In this document: in pieces, positions 16,841 to 26,802 of the stretch
Numbering within the stretch: the first letter of the stretch is position 1
Layout of the letters: every line of letters begins with the position of its first letter
Source: Actinomyces capricornis
GTDB lineage: Bacteria > Actinomycetota > Actinomycetes > Actinomycetales > Actinomycetaceae
DNA length: 64,000 bases
Direction: 5' to 3'
Assembly (NCBI RefSeq): GCF_019974135.1
Contig: NZ_AP025017.1
Span: forward strand, 2,542,001 to 2,606,000
Notes under the pieces: generated by a model
Databases searched by the model: none
What the model was told of the DNA's origin: nothing
The model's input: the letters and a program-made list of their open reading frames with translations, nothing else
Translations under genes and position numbers: made by a program

Positions 16841-17737
16841 ATGACTGATTCCGCCGCAGCCGATCTGCCCTCCCTCGTCGCCTTCGACCTGGACGACACC
16901 CTCGCCCCCTCGAAGACGGCGATGCCGGCCCCCATGGCCCGGGCCCTGTGCGGACTGCTGGAGGTGGTCCCGGTCTGCATCATCTCCGGGGGGCAGATCG
17001 GGCAGTTCCGCAACCAGGTGCTCGCCCGCCTGGAGGCCACCCCGGCCCAGCTGGCCGGCCTCCACCTCATGCCCACCTGCGGTACCCGCTACTACGCCTA
17101 CGAAATGTCCGACCACGGCCAGCAGGTCCCGTCGGGCCGGGCGGATCAGCCGGGCGGGTCTGGCCAGAGCGGCCAGGACCCCTGGCGACTGGTCTACGCC
17201 AACGACCTGACCCCCGAGCAGGTGCGTGAGGGATTCGAGGTCGTTGAGGCCGAGGCCCGGAGGCTCGGCCTGTGGGAGGAGCAGACCTGGGGCCCTGCCC
17301 TGGAGGACCGGGGCAGCCAGATCACCTTCTCCGCCCTGGGACAGGAGGCGCCCCTGGAGGCCAAGGCCGCCTGGGATCCCAGCGGGGAGAAGAAGAACAG
17401 GCTGCGCAGTGCCGTCGCCGCCCGACTGCCCGAGCTGGAGGTGCGTTCAGGGGGCACAACCAGCGTCGATATCACCCTCAAGGGCGTGGACAAGGCCTAC
17501 GGCATGCGCCGGCTCGCCCAGATCACCGGCATCGCCCTGGAGGACATGCTCTTCATCGGCGACCGCCTCGATCCCGAGGGCAACGACTACCCCGTCAAGG
17601 CCCTGGGCGTGCCCTGCTGGGCGGTCACGGGCTGGCAGGACACCGTTGAGCGCGTCACCGGGCTGACCGCCCGGCTGCGCGCCACCGGCCCCGGCGCCCC
17701 GAGCGTGCCGGCATCCGCACCGGCCACCATCTCCTGA
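16841..17737 (+). CDS. HAD-IIB family phosphatase (SPP/phosphomannomutase-like)
   Basis: Protein of 298 residues. HAD motif I is LVAFDLDDTLAPSK at 11-24, motif II in VCIISGGQ, motif III Lys in LKGVDKAYGMRR and motif IV in LFIGDRLDPEGNDYP. The type IIB cap lies between motifs II and III. Members hydrolyse sugar phosphates such as sucrose- or mannosylglycerate phosphate, or are annotated as phosphomannomutase-like; the substrate is not evident. A Gly/Ser/Gln-rich insert near residues 93-107 is unusual. Followed after 8 bp by the metallophosphoesterase gene. Confidence 0.88.
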   Translation: MTDSAAADLPSLVAFDLDDTLAPSKTAMPAPMARALCGLLEVVPVCIISGGQIGQFRNQVLARLEATPAQLAGLHLMPTCGTRYYAYEMSDHGQQVPSGRADQPGGSGQSGQDPWRLVYANDLTPEQVREGFEVVEAEARRLGLWEEQTWGPALEDRGSQITFSALGQEAPLEAKAAWDPSGEKKNRLRSAVAARLPELEVRSGGTTSVDITLKGVDKAYGMRRLAQITGIALEDMLFIGDRLDPEGNDYPVKALGVPCWAVTGWQDTVERVTGLTARLRATGPGAPSVPASAPATIS

Positions 17738-17745
17738 GGAGGACT

Positions 17746-19749
17746 GTGCCCGACTCGACGGCCCCAGCGGCCCTCGCTCCCGCCCCACCGCCCCTGTGGC
17801 GCAGGGCCACGCACGCGGTCCGTCGCGCATCGGCGGGGGCGGGGCGCACTGTCTGGCTGTGGTGGCGCCGGCGCACCGTGACCTTCCGCAGGACGGTACG
17901 GGCCCTGGCGCTGGTGGCAGTGACCTCGATCGTCTCCCTGCTGGTGGGGCTGAGCACCGCCAGCGCCCAAGCGCCCCTGGGGCCCCACGAGGCCACCTGG
18001 TCCACCACCCTGGACTCCACCATCACCCTGGACATGGGCCCACTGGGGATCGCCTCCATGGACTCCCCGGCCGGGGTCCTCGGTCTGGAGGTCGTCCCCG
18101 GGGAGATCCCCTCCAAGCCGCAGCCCGAGGCCGCCGACGCCCAGAGCGTGGGCCAGGCCCTGTCCTCCGACGTCGCCTCCTACATCGGCGTCGTCAGCCA
18201 CCCCGAGCTGACCATCCACCGGGGCCTGCACGCCCTGCTCCACGACGCACTGCGCCGCGCGGGCCTCATCGAGTCCCTCATCCTGTGCCTGGTGGCCGCC
18301 GGGCGCCTGGCGACCACCGGCAGGCTGCGCGACACGCTGGCGGCCGGCCTCAGGCGCAGGCCGCCGGCGATCATCGCCGGCGCCGCGGCGCTGTGCACGG
18401 CCATGGCCCTGCTCGTGCCCGCCGTCAGGTCCGAGGCCCCCCGCGGCACCACCCTGGAGGCCCTGGAGGGCACGCCCCTGGCGCAGGCGCGCTTCTCGGG
18501 GCGCATTGCCGACGTCGTGGCCGCCTACGGCCCCCGCGTCACCTCCTTCCTCAAGGACAACCAGGCCTTCTACTCCGCCGCCGAGACCAACCTGCGCGCC
18601 GCCTGGAGCGCCGCACAGGACACCGGCGGACTCGTGGACGTCACCGCCGCGCAGGGCAGCGTCGACCGCGAGGACCTCGACCAGCGGGTGAGCGCCGTCT
18701 CGGTGCGTCGCCTGGGTCGGCCGGCCCCCGGGCCCGGCCAGCCCACCGATGAGGCCACCGATGAGGCGGCGGAGCAGGCCACGGAGCAGGCCACGGAGCC
18801 GGCCCTGGGACAGGCCGATGATGCGGGCCCTGCGGCGTCGGCGGGTCCCTCGGCCGCCGCATCGACGCCCTCGGCCGGGCCGACGAGCAGGCCACCGCAG
18901 GCCACCGGTGCCCGGGCGGTGGAGCGGCGGGGCACCACCACCGCGGTGATGTCCACCGACCTGCACTGCAACCTCGACGTCATCACCTTCACCGGGATCC
19001 TGGACCGGCTGGCCGGCGCCGACATCCACATGGACGACGGCGACCTGACCATGACCGGCTCGGAGCCCGAGCAGCTGTGCGTCGACGCCCTGAGCCAGGC
19101 GGTGCCGGCCTCGGCCGCCAAGGTCGCCACTGTGGGCAACCACGACTCCGACTCCACCGCGCAGCGGCTGCGCTCCCAGGGCTGGACGGTGACCGACGGC
19201 ACCATCCAGAGTGTCGGCGGCCTGCGCGTCCTGGGGGACGAGGACCCCGACCGCACCATTGCCGCCACCGGGACCTCCAGCCGCCGTGGGCGCAACGCCG
19301 CGCAGGTGGGTGCCGGCCTGGCCGCCACCAGCTGCACCGCGCCCACCGACGTCGTCCTCATCCACCAGCCCGCCACCTTCGGGCCCCTGACCTCCCAGGG
19401 CTGCGCGCCCCTGCTCCTGGCCGGGCACGTCCACGCCGAGCGGGGCATGAGCACCCTCCAGTCGCCGCACGGGCCGGTCTCCACCCTCATCTCGGGCGCC
19501 GGCAAGGGCGGTACCTCCCTGGGCTCGGTCACCGAGGACGCCTACCTCCACGTGCTGTCCTTCGACCGCGACGGCTCCCTGGTGGCCTGGCGCGCCGTGG
19601 TCCTGCACCCCGACGCCTCGGTCACCGTCGGTGCCTGGCAGCCGGTCCCCCCGCCCCAGACCCCGGACGAGGCCGAGCGGGCGAATCAGGAGGCCGGCAC
19701 CGCCCCCACCGATGAGGCGGTGGAGCCCGATGAGACCACGGCCCCCTGA
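17746..19749 (+). CDS. membrane-anchored metallophosphoesterase
   Basis: Protein of 667 residues, GTG start with GAGGAGG upstream. Two membrane helices, near 50-70 and 205-225, bracket an extracytoplasmic segment. After an Ala/Glu/Thr-rich linker with repeated ATDEA/ATEQA units (about 325-385) comes a calcineurin-like phosphoesterase domain with all metal motifs: STDLHCN, MDDGDLTMTG, VGNHDSDS, LIHQPATFG and AGHVHAE. A short acidic tail follows. The fold is clear, the substrate is not. Confidence 0.9.
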   Translation: MPDSTAPAALAPAPPPLWRRATHAVRRASAGAGRTVWLWWRRRTVTFRRTVRALALVAVTSIVSLLVGLSTASAQAPLGPHEATWSTTLDSTITLDMGPLGIASMDSPAGVLGLEVVPGEIPSKPQPEAADAQSVGQALSSDVASYIGVVSHPELTIHRGLHALLHDALRRAGLIESLILCLVAAGRLATTGRLRDTLAAGLRRRPPAIIAGAAALCTAMALLVPAVRSEAPRGTTLEALEGTPLAQARFSGRIADVVAAYGPRVTSFLKDNQAFYSAAETNLRAAWSAAQDTGGLVDVTAAQGSVDREDLDQRVSAVSVRRLGRPAPGPGQPTDEATDEAAEQATEQATEPALGQADDAGPAASAGPSAAASTPSAGPTSRPPQATGARAVERRGTTTAVMSTDLHCNLDVITFTGILDRLAGADIHMDDGDLTMTGSEPEQLCVDALSQAVPASAAKVATVGNHDSDSTAQRLRSQGWTVTDGTIQSVGGLRVLGDEDPDRTIAATGTSSRRGRNAAQVGAGLAATSCTAPTDVVLIHQPATFGPLTSQGCAPLLLAGHVHAERGMSTLQSPHGPVSTLISGAGKGGTSLGSVTEDAYLHVLSFDRDGSLVAWRAVVLHPDASVTVGAWQPVPPPQTPDEAERANQEAGTAPTDEAVEPDETTAP

Positions 19750-19872
19750 GAAGCAGCGGGGCCGGGGGAGTGGGAGCCGTCCCCGTCTCACGGAGCCGAC
19801 GGCGGGGCACCATTGCCCGCCCATGGGGCACAATGGCACCGCGCCCATCCGGGGACAAGGAGACACTGGAAG

Positions 19873-20598
19873 ATGACACAGGTGCCCACCGAGGCCGATA
19901 TCGACGCCATGAGCCAGGAGGAGCTCGACGCCTACCTCAGTCGCGCCGTCGAGCGCGACAGTGCGCTGCTGGCCCAGGTGCGCCGCGAGGACCAGGGCCC
20001 GGGCTGGCTGCGGCGCAGCGGCGCCCCCCGCTCCTACGCCTGGACCCTCATCATCTGCGCTGCGGCGGGCATCTATGCCTCCTGGCACCTCCTGACCGCC
20101 CAGATCCAGCTGTTGAAGAACCCCCTGGCCGACCTCACCTGCGACGTCAACCCCCTGGTCGCCTGCGGGGACAGCCTCAACGCCTGGCAGGGCAATCTGC
20201 TGGGCGTTCCCAATTCCCTCATCGGAGCCATGGCCTTCGCCGTCCTGGCCTGCCTCGGCGCCCTACTGGCCAGCGGCCTGCGCCTGCCGCGCTGGGCCTG
20301 GTGGGGGCTGAGCGCCGGGAGCCTGGGGGGTGTGGCCTTCATCGCCTGGTTCCTGTGGGTCTCCGTGGTCGCCTTCGGCAAGCTGTGCCCCTACTGCATG
20401 GTCATCTGGGCGGCCACCATCCCCGTGGCCGCCACCACCTGGTGCTGGGCCGCCCTGGGCGGGCACCTGGGCCTGGGGGCCGAGCGTGCCGCCGACCTGG
20501 TGCGGATGCGCTGGTGGATCACCGGCGCCATGTACCTGGCCGTCATCCTCGTCATCGTGGTCGCCTTCTGGGACCAGTGGCTGGCCCTCCTGCGGTAA
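19873..20598 (+). CDS. vitamin K epoxide reductase family protein (VKOR)
   Basis: Membrane thiol oxidoreductase that re-oxidises a periplasmic/exoplasmic DsbA-like partner using quinone. 241 residues, four or five helices. The loop motif TCDVNPLVACGDS near residue 89 and active-site CPYC near 171 are both intact. N-terminal about 55 residues are a cytoplasmic acidic extension. ATG at 19873 has AAGGAG upstream. No thioredoxin-like partner is encoded next to it. In Actinomyces VKOR supports disulfide formation in exported pilins (established in A. oris), which fits this protein. Confidence 0.93.
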   Translation: MTQVPTEADIDAMSQEELDAYLSRAVERDSALLAQVRREDQGPGWLRRSGAPRSYAWTLIICAAAGIYASWHLLTAQIQLLKNPLADLTCDVNPLVACGDSLNAWQGNLLGVPNSLIGAMAFAVLACLGALLASGLRLPRWAWWGLSAGSLGGVAFIAWFLWVSVVAFGKLCPYCMVIWAATIPVAATTWCWAALGGHLGLGAERAADLVRMRWWITGAMYLAVILVIVVAFWDQWLALLR

Positions 20599-20612
20599 GA
20601 CAGCGCAGAACC

Positions 20613-21398
20613 GTGACCAGCGCATCATCCGGCCCGGCCTCGAGGACCTCCTCCAGGCCCGCCCAGCGCCGCGCCCAGCGGCCCGGCCCCGCCGTCGACT
20701 CCACCGTCACCCAGGACTACCTCAAGGTGGTGTGGGCCGCCTGCGAGTGGGGCGGGACCGGCGCCTCGATCACCGGGCTGGCTCGGCGCATGGAGGTCGC
20801 GCCCTCCACCGCCTCGGAGAATGTGACCCGCCTGGTGGAGGAGGGGCTGGTCGCCCACGAGCCCTACAAGGCCGTCACCCTCACGCCGGAGGGCAGGCGG
20901 CGGGCGATGGCCATCGTGCGCCGGCACAGGCTGCTGGAGACCTACCTGGTGACCCGACTGGGCTTCGAGTGGGATGAGGTCCATGAGGAGGCCGAGGAGC
21001 TGGAGCACGCCGTGTCCGACCGGCTGCTGGCGCGCCTGGATGCCGTTCTGGGCCACCCCACCCGCGACCCCCACGGCGACCCCATCCCCACCGAGGATGG
21101 CGACCTGGACATCCCCGAGCTCGTGCGCATCGAGACCCTGGAGACGGGTGCTGAGGGGATAGTGGGGCGGATCAAGGACGACTCCCACACCCTGCGCCGA
21201 CTCACCCGTGCGGGCATCAGCCTGGACACCCGGGTGCGCGTCCTGAGGCGGGTGGAGGACCCCTGCGGCGGCTGGGCGAGCATTGTGCGGGCGGTGAGCG
21301 GCCGGCCCGAGCACGCCGCAGGCCCGGACGGTGATGCGGGAGCCTTAGGGGCGACCGAGGCCACCGTTCCCGACGGCTCCCTGTGGGTCCTGTCCTGA
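20613..21398 (+). CDS. DtxR/MntR-family metal-dependent regulator
   Basis: Protein of 261 residues from GTG 20613, with a Ser/Arg/Pro-rich N-terminal 30 residues. The winged helix covers QDYLKVVWAACEWGG to NVTRLVEEGLVAHEPYKAV; recognition region is MEVAPSTASENVTRL. Metal-site landmarks are RRHRLLETYLV, EAEELEHAVSDRL, GHPTRDPHGDPIP. A C-terminal FeoA/SH3-like part follows. It is a candidate reader of the iron box at 12.2 kb, but could instead be the Mn-specific MntR type; the sequence alone does not decide. Starts 14 bp after the VKOR gene. Confidence 0.88.
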   Translation: MTSASSGPASRTSSRPAQRRAQRPGPAVDSTVTQDYLKVVWAACEWGGTGASITGLARRMEVAPSTASENVTRLVEEGLVAHEPYKAVTLTPEGRRRAMAIVRRHRLLETYLVTRLGFEWDEVHEEAEELEHAVSDRLLARLDAVLGHPTRDPHGDPIPTEDGDLDIPELVRIETLETGAEGIVGRIKDDSHTLRRLTRAGISLDTRVRVLRRVEDPCGGWASIVRAVSGRPEHAAGPDGDAGALGATEATVPDGSLWVLS

Positions 21399-21521
21399 GC
21401 CGCACGTCTTCAGCGCCCTGAGGGCCGGCCGCCGCTGTGGGAACCGCATGATCCCGGGGCCGGGCTCCTCGGAGCGCCCGGTGGCCCCGCTGAGGATGTG
21501 CAGCGCGCACCGGGCACCGCG

Positions 21522-21527
21522 CACAAT
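21522..21527 (+). promoter_or_regulatory. -10 element of a leaderless transcript (HIT gene)
   Basis: CACAAT followed by GGGGCC and directly by the ATG at 21534. No ribosome site. Same layout as the MerR-type gene. Confidence 0.5.
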
Positions 21528-21533
21528 GGGGCC

Positions 21534-21983
21534 ATGAGCACGCTCTTCACCAAGATCATCAACGGCGAGATCCCCGGCCGCTTCGTGTGGGCCGATGAGG
21601 TGGTCGTCGCCTTCGCCACTATCGAGCCCCACACCGCCGGCCATGTCCTGGTGGTGCCCCGGATCGAGGTCGACTCCTACGTCGATGCCCCCGACGAGGT
21701 GGTGGCGCATATGGCGGTGGTCGCCAAGCGCATCGGCGCCACCCAGGTGCGGGTCTTCGGCGCCTCCCGGGCCGGGCTGGTGGTCGCCGGCTACGGCGTG
21801 GACCACCTCCACCTCCACGTCCTGCCGATCCGCTCCGAGGCTGACCTGTCCTTCTCCTCGGCCCGCGCAGACGTCACCGGCGAGGAGCTCGACGAGGCCA
21901 TGGAGCGGCTGCGGGCCGGCCTGCGCCAGGACGGCTGGGGGCAGTACGTTCCCGCCTCCATAGGCTCGGCGCACACCTCCTGA
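21534..21983 (+). CDS. HIT family nucleotide hydrolase/transferase
   Basis: Protein of 149 residues. Opens with TLFTKIINGEIPGRFVWADE and has the histidine triad HLHLHVLPI near residue 91. This is the Hint-like branch, hydrolysing nucleoside phosphoramidates or similar. The start is fixed by the -10 box 6 nt upstream and by agreement with the family N-terminus. Confidence 0.93.
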   Translation: MSTLFTKIINGEIPGRFVWADEVVVAFATIEPHTAGHVLVVPRIEVDSYVDAPDEVVAHMAVVAKRIGATQVRVFGASRAGLVVAGYGVDHLHLHVLPIRSEADLSFSSARADVTGEELDEAMERLRAGLRQDGWGQYVPASIGSAHTS

Positions 21984-22030
21984 GCGCCGGCGCCCGGCGG
22001 TGCCTCTCAGTGCTCGTTCCAGAGCTCGGG

Positions 22031-23386
22031 TCAGTGCTCGTGGTGGGGGCGCATGACATGGCCGCGGGTCGAGGGCCGTCCGCGCCGTGGCTGGCGCACC
22101 CGGTGCTGGAGCAGCCCGGCACCCAGGATGGCTGAGATGAGCGTGCCCAGGATGACCGCCGCCCGGGCGTGATCGGTGGTCGGGCCCTCGCCGAAGGCCA
22201 GGCCGGCGATGAGCAGGGAGACGGTGAAGCCGATCCCCGCGATCGCCGAGAGGGCCAGCACGTCGGCGCTGTCCACGCCGTGGCCCAGGTGCAGGCGGGT
22301 CAGGCGGGTCAGGACCACCACCGAGCCCCAGATCCCCAGGATCTTGCCCACGGGGAGTCCCAGGTAGACGCCCATGGACACCGGGTCGGTCAGCACCTCG
22401 CCCAGGCCCCCGCCGTCGATGATGTTGACCCCGGCGGCGAACAGGGCGAAGACCGGCAGGGCCAGGCCGGCGCTCCAGGGGTGGACCAGGTGGGCCAGGC
22501 GCGCCGTCATCCCCTGGGGCTCGCGGCGCGTGGGCTTGGCGGGGACCGTCATCCCCAGCAGCACCCCGGCGATCGTGGCGTGCACGCCCGAGGAGTGCAT
22601 GAGCCACCAGGCCACCACGCCCAGGGGGATGAGCAGGTACCAGTGGGTGATGCCCCTGCGCACCAGCAGGCCGAAGACCACCACCACCGCCAGGGCCCCG
22701 AGCAGCGCCAGGGGGCTGAAGCCGTGGGAGTAGAACACGGCGATGACGATGATGGCCAGAAGGTCGTCCACCACCGCCAGGGTCAGCAGGAAGGTGCGGG
22801 CCGCCGGGGGCATGCCGCGCCCGAAGATCGAGAGCACCGCCATGGCGAAGGCGATGTCCGTGGCGGTGGGCACTGCCCAGCCGGTCAGCTCCCCGCTGCC
22901 CGAGGCCAGTTGGATCCCGACGTAGACCACGGCGGGCCCCACCATGCCGAAGACGGCCGCCAGCATCGGCAGCGCCGCCTCCCGCAGATCGCGCAGGGAG
23001 CCGACGACGAACTCCTGCTTGAGCTCCAGGCCCACCACGAAGAAGAAGATGGCCAGCAACCCATCGGCCGCCCAGGCCGAGACCGTCAGGTCCAGGTGCA
23101 GGGCGTGGGGGCCGATCACCGTGGAGGAGACCGCCGCGTAGGACTCCCGCCACGGGGAGTTCGCCCACAGGAGCGCCACCGCCGCGGCCGCCACCATGAG
23201 CAGCCCGGAGAAGACCTCGGACTCCAGGCGGTGGGCGATGCGGCCGGGCAGGTCGCGCAGGCGCAGGGGCGGTCGGTGGGGGCGGGGCTGACGGCCCGGG
23301 GAATGACCTGGCGAATGGCTCGGGGAGTGGTGCGCAGGGCTGTGGGCGTGGTCGGGCCTGCGGGCGCCGTTCGCGGATCGGGTCAT
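22031..23386 (-). CDS. nhaA: Na+/H+ antiporter NhaA
   Basis: Exchanges Na+ for H+ to keep cytoplasmic pH and salt low. 451 residues with about 12 membrane segments. Landmarks: FFFVVGLELKQEFVVGSL, AVPTATDIAFAMAVLSIFG containing the conserved TDIAF, LTLAVVDDLLAIIVIAVF with the essential double Asp, and GIGFTVSLLIAGLAFG. The first 50 residues are a His/Pro/Ser-rich extension not seen in E. coli NhaA. GAGGAGAGG precedes the ATG. Confidence 0.95.
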   Translation of the reverse strand: MTRSANGARRPDHAHSPAHHSPSHSPGHSPGRQPRPHRPPLRLRDLPGRIAHRLESEVFSGLLMVAAAAVALLWANSPWRESYAAVSSTVIGPHALHLDLTVSAWAADGLLAIFFFVVGLELKQEFVVGSLRDLREAALPMLAAVFGMVGPAVVYVGIQLASGSGELTGWAVPTATDIAFAMAVLSIFGRGMPPAARTFLLTLAVVDDLLAIIVIAVFYSHGFSPLALLGALAVVVVFGLLVRRGITHWYLLIPLGVVAWWLMHSSGVHATIAGVLLGMTVPAKPTRREPQGMTARLAHLVHPWSAGLALPVFALFAAGVNIIDGGGLGEVLTDPVSMGVYLGLPVGKILGIWGSVVVLTRLTRLHLGHGVDSADVLALSAIAGIGFTVSLLIAGLAFGEGPTTDHARAAVILGTLISAILGAGLLQHRVRQPRRGRPSTRGHVMRPHHEH

Positions 23387-23750
23387 GCCTACCTCTCCTC
23401 AGGGCCGAGCCCAACACGGGCTCACCGGGCTGGTCGTCGCAGTCAGCCTCCCGCCGGGCAGCCGCCTGGGTCACCGGAATAAGAACAGCCCTCAGACTAA
23501 CTGATGCCCGCGAGCCCATCCCGCGCAGCAGCCCGGCGGAGCCGGTGCGGACCGGCTCCGCACCGCCGTCGTCGGGACAGGGCCGGTGCCGACGTGACCG
23601 GGCTCGCCCGCCCACGCGCCGGACAGCCCTGGGGGCCCGCCGTGCCGGGCGATAGGCTGTGCACCTGCACGACCGGCTCCCGTCCTCGATCAGGCTGGGG
23701 CGGCGTCGCCCCGCATCCACGCCACGAGCACGGAAGAGAGCATCTCCGCC
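23387..23750. other. intergenic region between divergent nhaA and leuS genes
   Basis: No gene seen. TAGTCT on the minus strand (23494-23499) is a possible nhaA -10 and TAGGCT at 23653-23658 a possible leuS -10. A perfect 11-bp hairpin (23536-23546 with 23551-23561) lies between them with no gene to end; its role is unknown. No T-box is recognisable. Confidence 0.5.
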
Positions 23751-26735
23751 ATGACGGACACCACTTCCCAGGGGTCATCCCAGGGCACCGCCGAGGCAAC
23801 CCCCTACCGCTACACCGCGGCACTGGCCGACTCCATCGAGACGGCCTGGCAGGACCGCTGGGAGGCCGAGGGGACCTTCCGCGCCGACAACCCCGTGGGC
23901 GACCTGGCCGGACCGGGCGCGCAGCAGGAGAAGTTCTTCCTGCTGGACATGTTCCCCTACCCCTCGGGCAAGGGCCTGCACGTGGGCCACCCGCTGGGCT
24001 ACATCGCCACCGACGTCGTGGCCCGCTTCACCCGCATGACCGGCAGGAATGTGCTGTACACGATGGGCTACGACGCCTTCGGCCTGCCCGCCGAGCAGTA
24101 CGCGGTCACCACCGGCCAGCACCCGCGCATCTCCACCGAGGCCAATATCGCCAATATGCGCCGGCAGCTGCGCCGCCTGGGCCTGAGCCACGACCCCCGC
24201 CGCTCCCTGGCCACCATCGACGTGGACTACGTGCGCTGGACCCAGTGGATCTTCCTGCAGATCTTCAACTCCTGGTTCGACCCCACCGCCCCGCGCCGGG
24301 ACGGGCGGGGCCTGGGGGCGGCCCGGCCCGTGAGCGAGTTGCGCGAGAAGCTGGCCAGCGGCGAGGTGGCCGTGCCCGACGGGCGCCAGTGGGAGAGCCT
24401 GAGCGCAAGTGAGCAGGCCGGGGTCATCGACTCCTTCCGCCTGGCCTACGTCTCCTCGGCGCCGGTGAACTGGTGCCCGGGCCTGGGAACCGTGCTGGCC
24501 AATGAGGAGGTCACCGCCGAGGGCCGCTCCGAGCGCGGCAACTACCCGGTCTTCAAGCGCCACCTGCGCCAGTGGATGATGCGCATCACCGCCTACGGCG
24601 ACCGCCTGGCCGAGGACCTGGACACGGTGGACTGGCCTGAGAAGGTCAAGCTCATGCAGCGCAACTGGATCGGCCGGTCCGAGGGCGCACAGGTGGCCTT
24701 CGCCGTGCCGGGGGCGGGCGAGGACGCCGCCCTGGAGGTCTACACCACCCGGCCGGACACGCTCTTCGGCGCCACCTTCATGGCGGTGGCCCCCGAGCAC
24801 CCCATCCTGGGGGGCATCGACTCCTCGGCCTCGGTGCGCTCGGAGGACGAGATCGCCGCCGATGCTGGCGCCCTGAGGGTGCCGGCCGCCTGGCCGCAGG
24901 GCACCCGGGAGTCCTGGACCGGCGGGTACGCCACCCCGGCGCAGGCGGTGGCCGCCTACCGCGCCCGGGCCGCGGCCACCACCGAGGCCGACCGGACCGA
25001 TGAGGGGCGGGTCAAGACCGGTGTGTTCACCGGCCTGTTCGGCATCAACCCGGTCAACGGCGAGCAGATCCCCATCTTCGTGGCCGACTACGTGCTCATG
25101 GGGTACGGAACCGGGGCCGTCATGGCCGTTCCCGCCCACGATGAGCGCGATCACGCCTTCGCCACCGCCTACGGCGTCGACATGGTCCAGACCATCGGGC
25201 CGCTTGAGGATCCCGACGGCGTCGACCTGTCGCAGGGGGCCTACACGGGCGACGGCGTTGTGGTCAACTCCGCCCGGGGCGACCTGGACATCAACGGCAT
25301 GGGCAAGGAGGAGGCCAAGGCCGCCATGATCGACTGGCTGGAGGCCAGGGGTGCGGGCCGCCGGGCGGTGACCTACCGCCTGCGCGACTGGCTCTTCTCC
25401 CGCCAGCGCTACTGGGGCGAGCCCTTCCCGATCGTGTGGGACGAGGAGGGCGGCGTCCACGCCCTGCCCGAGTCGATGCTGCCCGTGGAGCTGCCCGAGG
25501 TCACCGACTACTCGCCGCGCTCCTACGATCCTGAGGACGCCGAGTCCTCCCCGGAGCCGCCGCTGGGCAAGGCCACCGACTGGGTGGAGGTCGAGCTGGA
25601 CCTGGGCGATGGCCTGCGCACCTACCGGCGCGAGACCAACACGATGCCCCAGTGGGCCGGCTCGTGCTGGTACGAGATGCGCTACGCCGACCCCACCAAT
25701 GAGGACGCGCTCATCGATCCGGCCAATGAGGCCTACTGGATGGGGCCCCGGCCCGAGGCCGGCAACACCTCGGGCGGCACGGACCTGTACGTCGGGGGAG
25801 TGGAGCATGCGGTCCTGCACCTGCTGTACTCCCGCTTCTGGCACAAGGTGCTCTTCGACCTGGGCGTGGTCAGCTCCTCGGAGCCCTACCACCGCCTGTT
25901 CAACCAGGGCTACGTGCAGGCCTACGCCTACACCGATGCCCGCGGCCAGTACGTGCCCGCCGAGGAGGTCGTGGAGGAGACGGGGGAGGGCGGCGAGCCG
26001 GTCTTCACCTGGCAGGGCCAGCCGGTGCGCCGCGAGTACGGCAAGATGGGCAAGTCCCTGAAGAACATCGTCACCCCCGACGAGATGTACGAGGCCTACG
26101 GGGCCGACACCTTCCGCGTCTACGAGATGTCCATGGGCCCCCTGGACGTGGACCGCCCCTGGGAGACCCGGGCCGTGGTGGGGGCGCAGCGCTTCCTCCA
26201 GCGCCTGTGGCGCAATGCCGTCAGCGAGGAGACCGGTGAGGTCACCGTCGTCGACGAGGCGGCCGACGACGCCACCAGGCGCCTGGTGGCCCGCACGATC
26301 GTGGGGGTGCGCGAGGACTATGAGGGGATGCGCCTGAACACGGCCATCGCCAAGCTCATCGTGCTCAACAACCACCTCACCGGTCTGGAGGCGGTGCCCC
26401 GTGAGGCGATGGAGGCCCTGGTGCTCATGACGGCGCCGGTGGCCCCCCATATCGCCGAGGAGCTGTGGAGCAGGCTGGGCCATGCGGGCTCCCTGGCCCG
26501 CGAGCCCTTCCCCGAGGTGGCCGACGAGTCGCTGCTGCGCGCCGAGGAGGTCACCTGCGTGGTCCAGGTCAAGGGCAAGGTGCGCGACCGCCTTCAGGTG
26601 GACCCGGATATCAGCGCCGAGGAGCTGGAGCGACTGGCCCTGGCCGCCCCGGGCGTGGTGCGGACCCTGGAGGGCCGGGGCGTGCGCAAGGTGATCGTGC
26701 GGGCCCCGAAGCTGGTGAGCATCGTTCCGGAGTAG
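23751..26735 (+). CDS. leuS: leucyl-tRNA synthetase
   Basis: Class I synthetase charging tRNA-Leu. 994 residues, at the long end for bacteria. HIGH-type motif [16 protein letters not shown] near residue 70, editing CP1 domain with [14 protein letters not shown] and [24 protein letters not shown]-type motif [17 protein letters not shown] near 765, and the C-terminal anticodon-binding region ending in [15 protein letters not shown]. It has an insertion near 185-215 ([20 protein letters not shown]) common in actinobacteria. The GC-rich coding sequence stops abruptly at the AT-rich island that follows. Confidence 0.98.
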   Translation: MTDTTSQGSSQGTAEATPYRYTAALADSIETAWQDRWEAEGTFRADNPVGDLAGPGAQQEKFFLLDMFPYPSGKGLHVGHPLGYIATDVVARFTRMTGRNVLYTMGYDAFGLPAEQYAVTTGQHPRISTEANIANMRRQLRRLGLSHDPRRSLATIDVDYVRWTQWIFLQIFNSWFDPTAPRRDGRGLGAARPVSELREKLASGEVAVPDGRQWESLSASEQAGVIDSFRLAYVSSAPVNWCPGLGTVLANEEVTAEGRSERGNYPVFKRHLRQWMMRITAYGDRLAEDLDTVDWPEKVKLMQRNWIGRSEGAQVAFAVPGAGEDAALEVYTTRPDTLFGATFMAVAPEHPILGGIDSSASVRSEDEIAADAGALRVPAAWPQGTRESWTGGYATPAQAVAAYRARAAATTEADRTDEGRVKTGVFTGLFGINPVNGEQIPIFVADYVLMGYGTGAVMAVPAHDERDHAFATAYGVDMVQTIGPLEDPDGVDLSQGAYTGDGVVVNSARGDLDINGMGKEEAKAAMIDWLEARGAGRRAVTYRLRDWLFSRQRYWGEPFPIVWDEEGGVHALPESMLPVELPEVTDYSPRSYDPEDAESSPEPPLGKATDWVEVELDLGDGLRTYRRETNTMPQWAGSCWYEMRYADPTNEDALIDPANEAYWMGPRPEAGNTSGGTDLYVGGVEHAVLHLLYSRFWHKVLFDLGVVSSSEPYHRLFNQGYVQAYAYTDARGQYVPAEEVVEETGEGGEPVFTWQGQPVRREYGKMGKSLKNIVTPDEMYEAYGADTFRVYEMSMGPLDVDRPWETRAVVGAQRFLQRLWRNAVSEETGEVTVVDEAADDATRRLVARTIVGVREDYEGMRLNTAIAKLIVLNNHLTGLEAVPREAMEALVLMTAPVAPHIAEELWSRLGHAGSLAREPFPEVADESLLRAEEVTCVVQVKGKVRDRLQVDPDISAEELERLALAAPGVVRTLEGRGVRKVIVRAPKLVSIVPE

Positions 26736-26802
26736 GGAGATGAAACAGACTCCAAGATTGGTTAGTTTGCTAAAAAAGAGGCGAACCTAAGAAGAAGTTG
26801 CG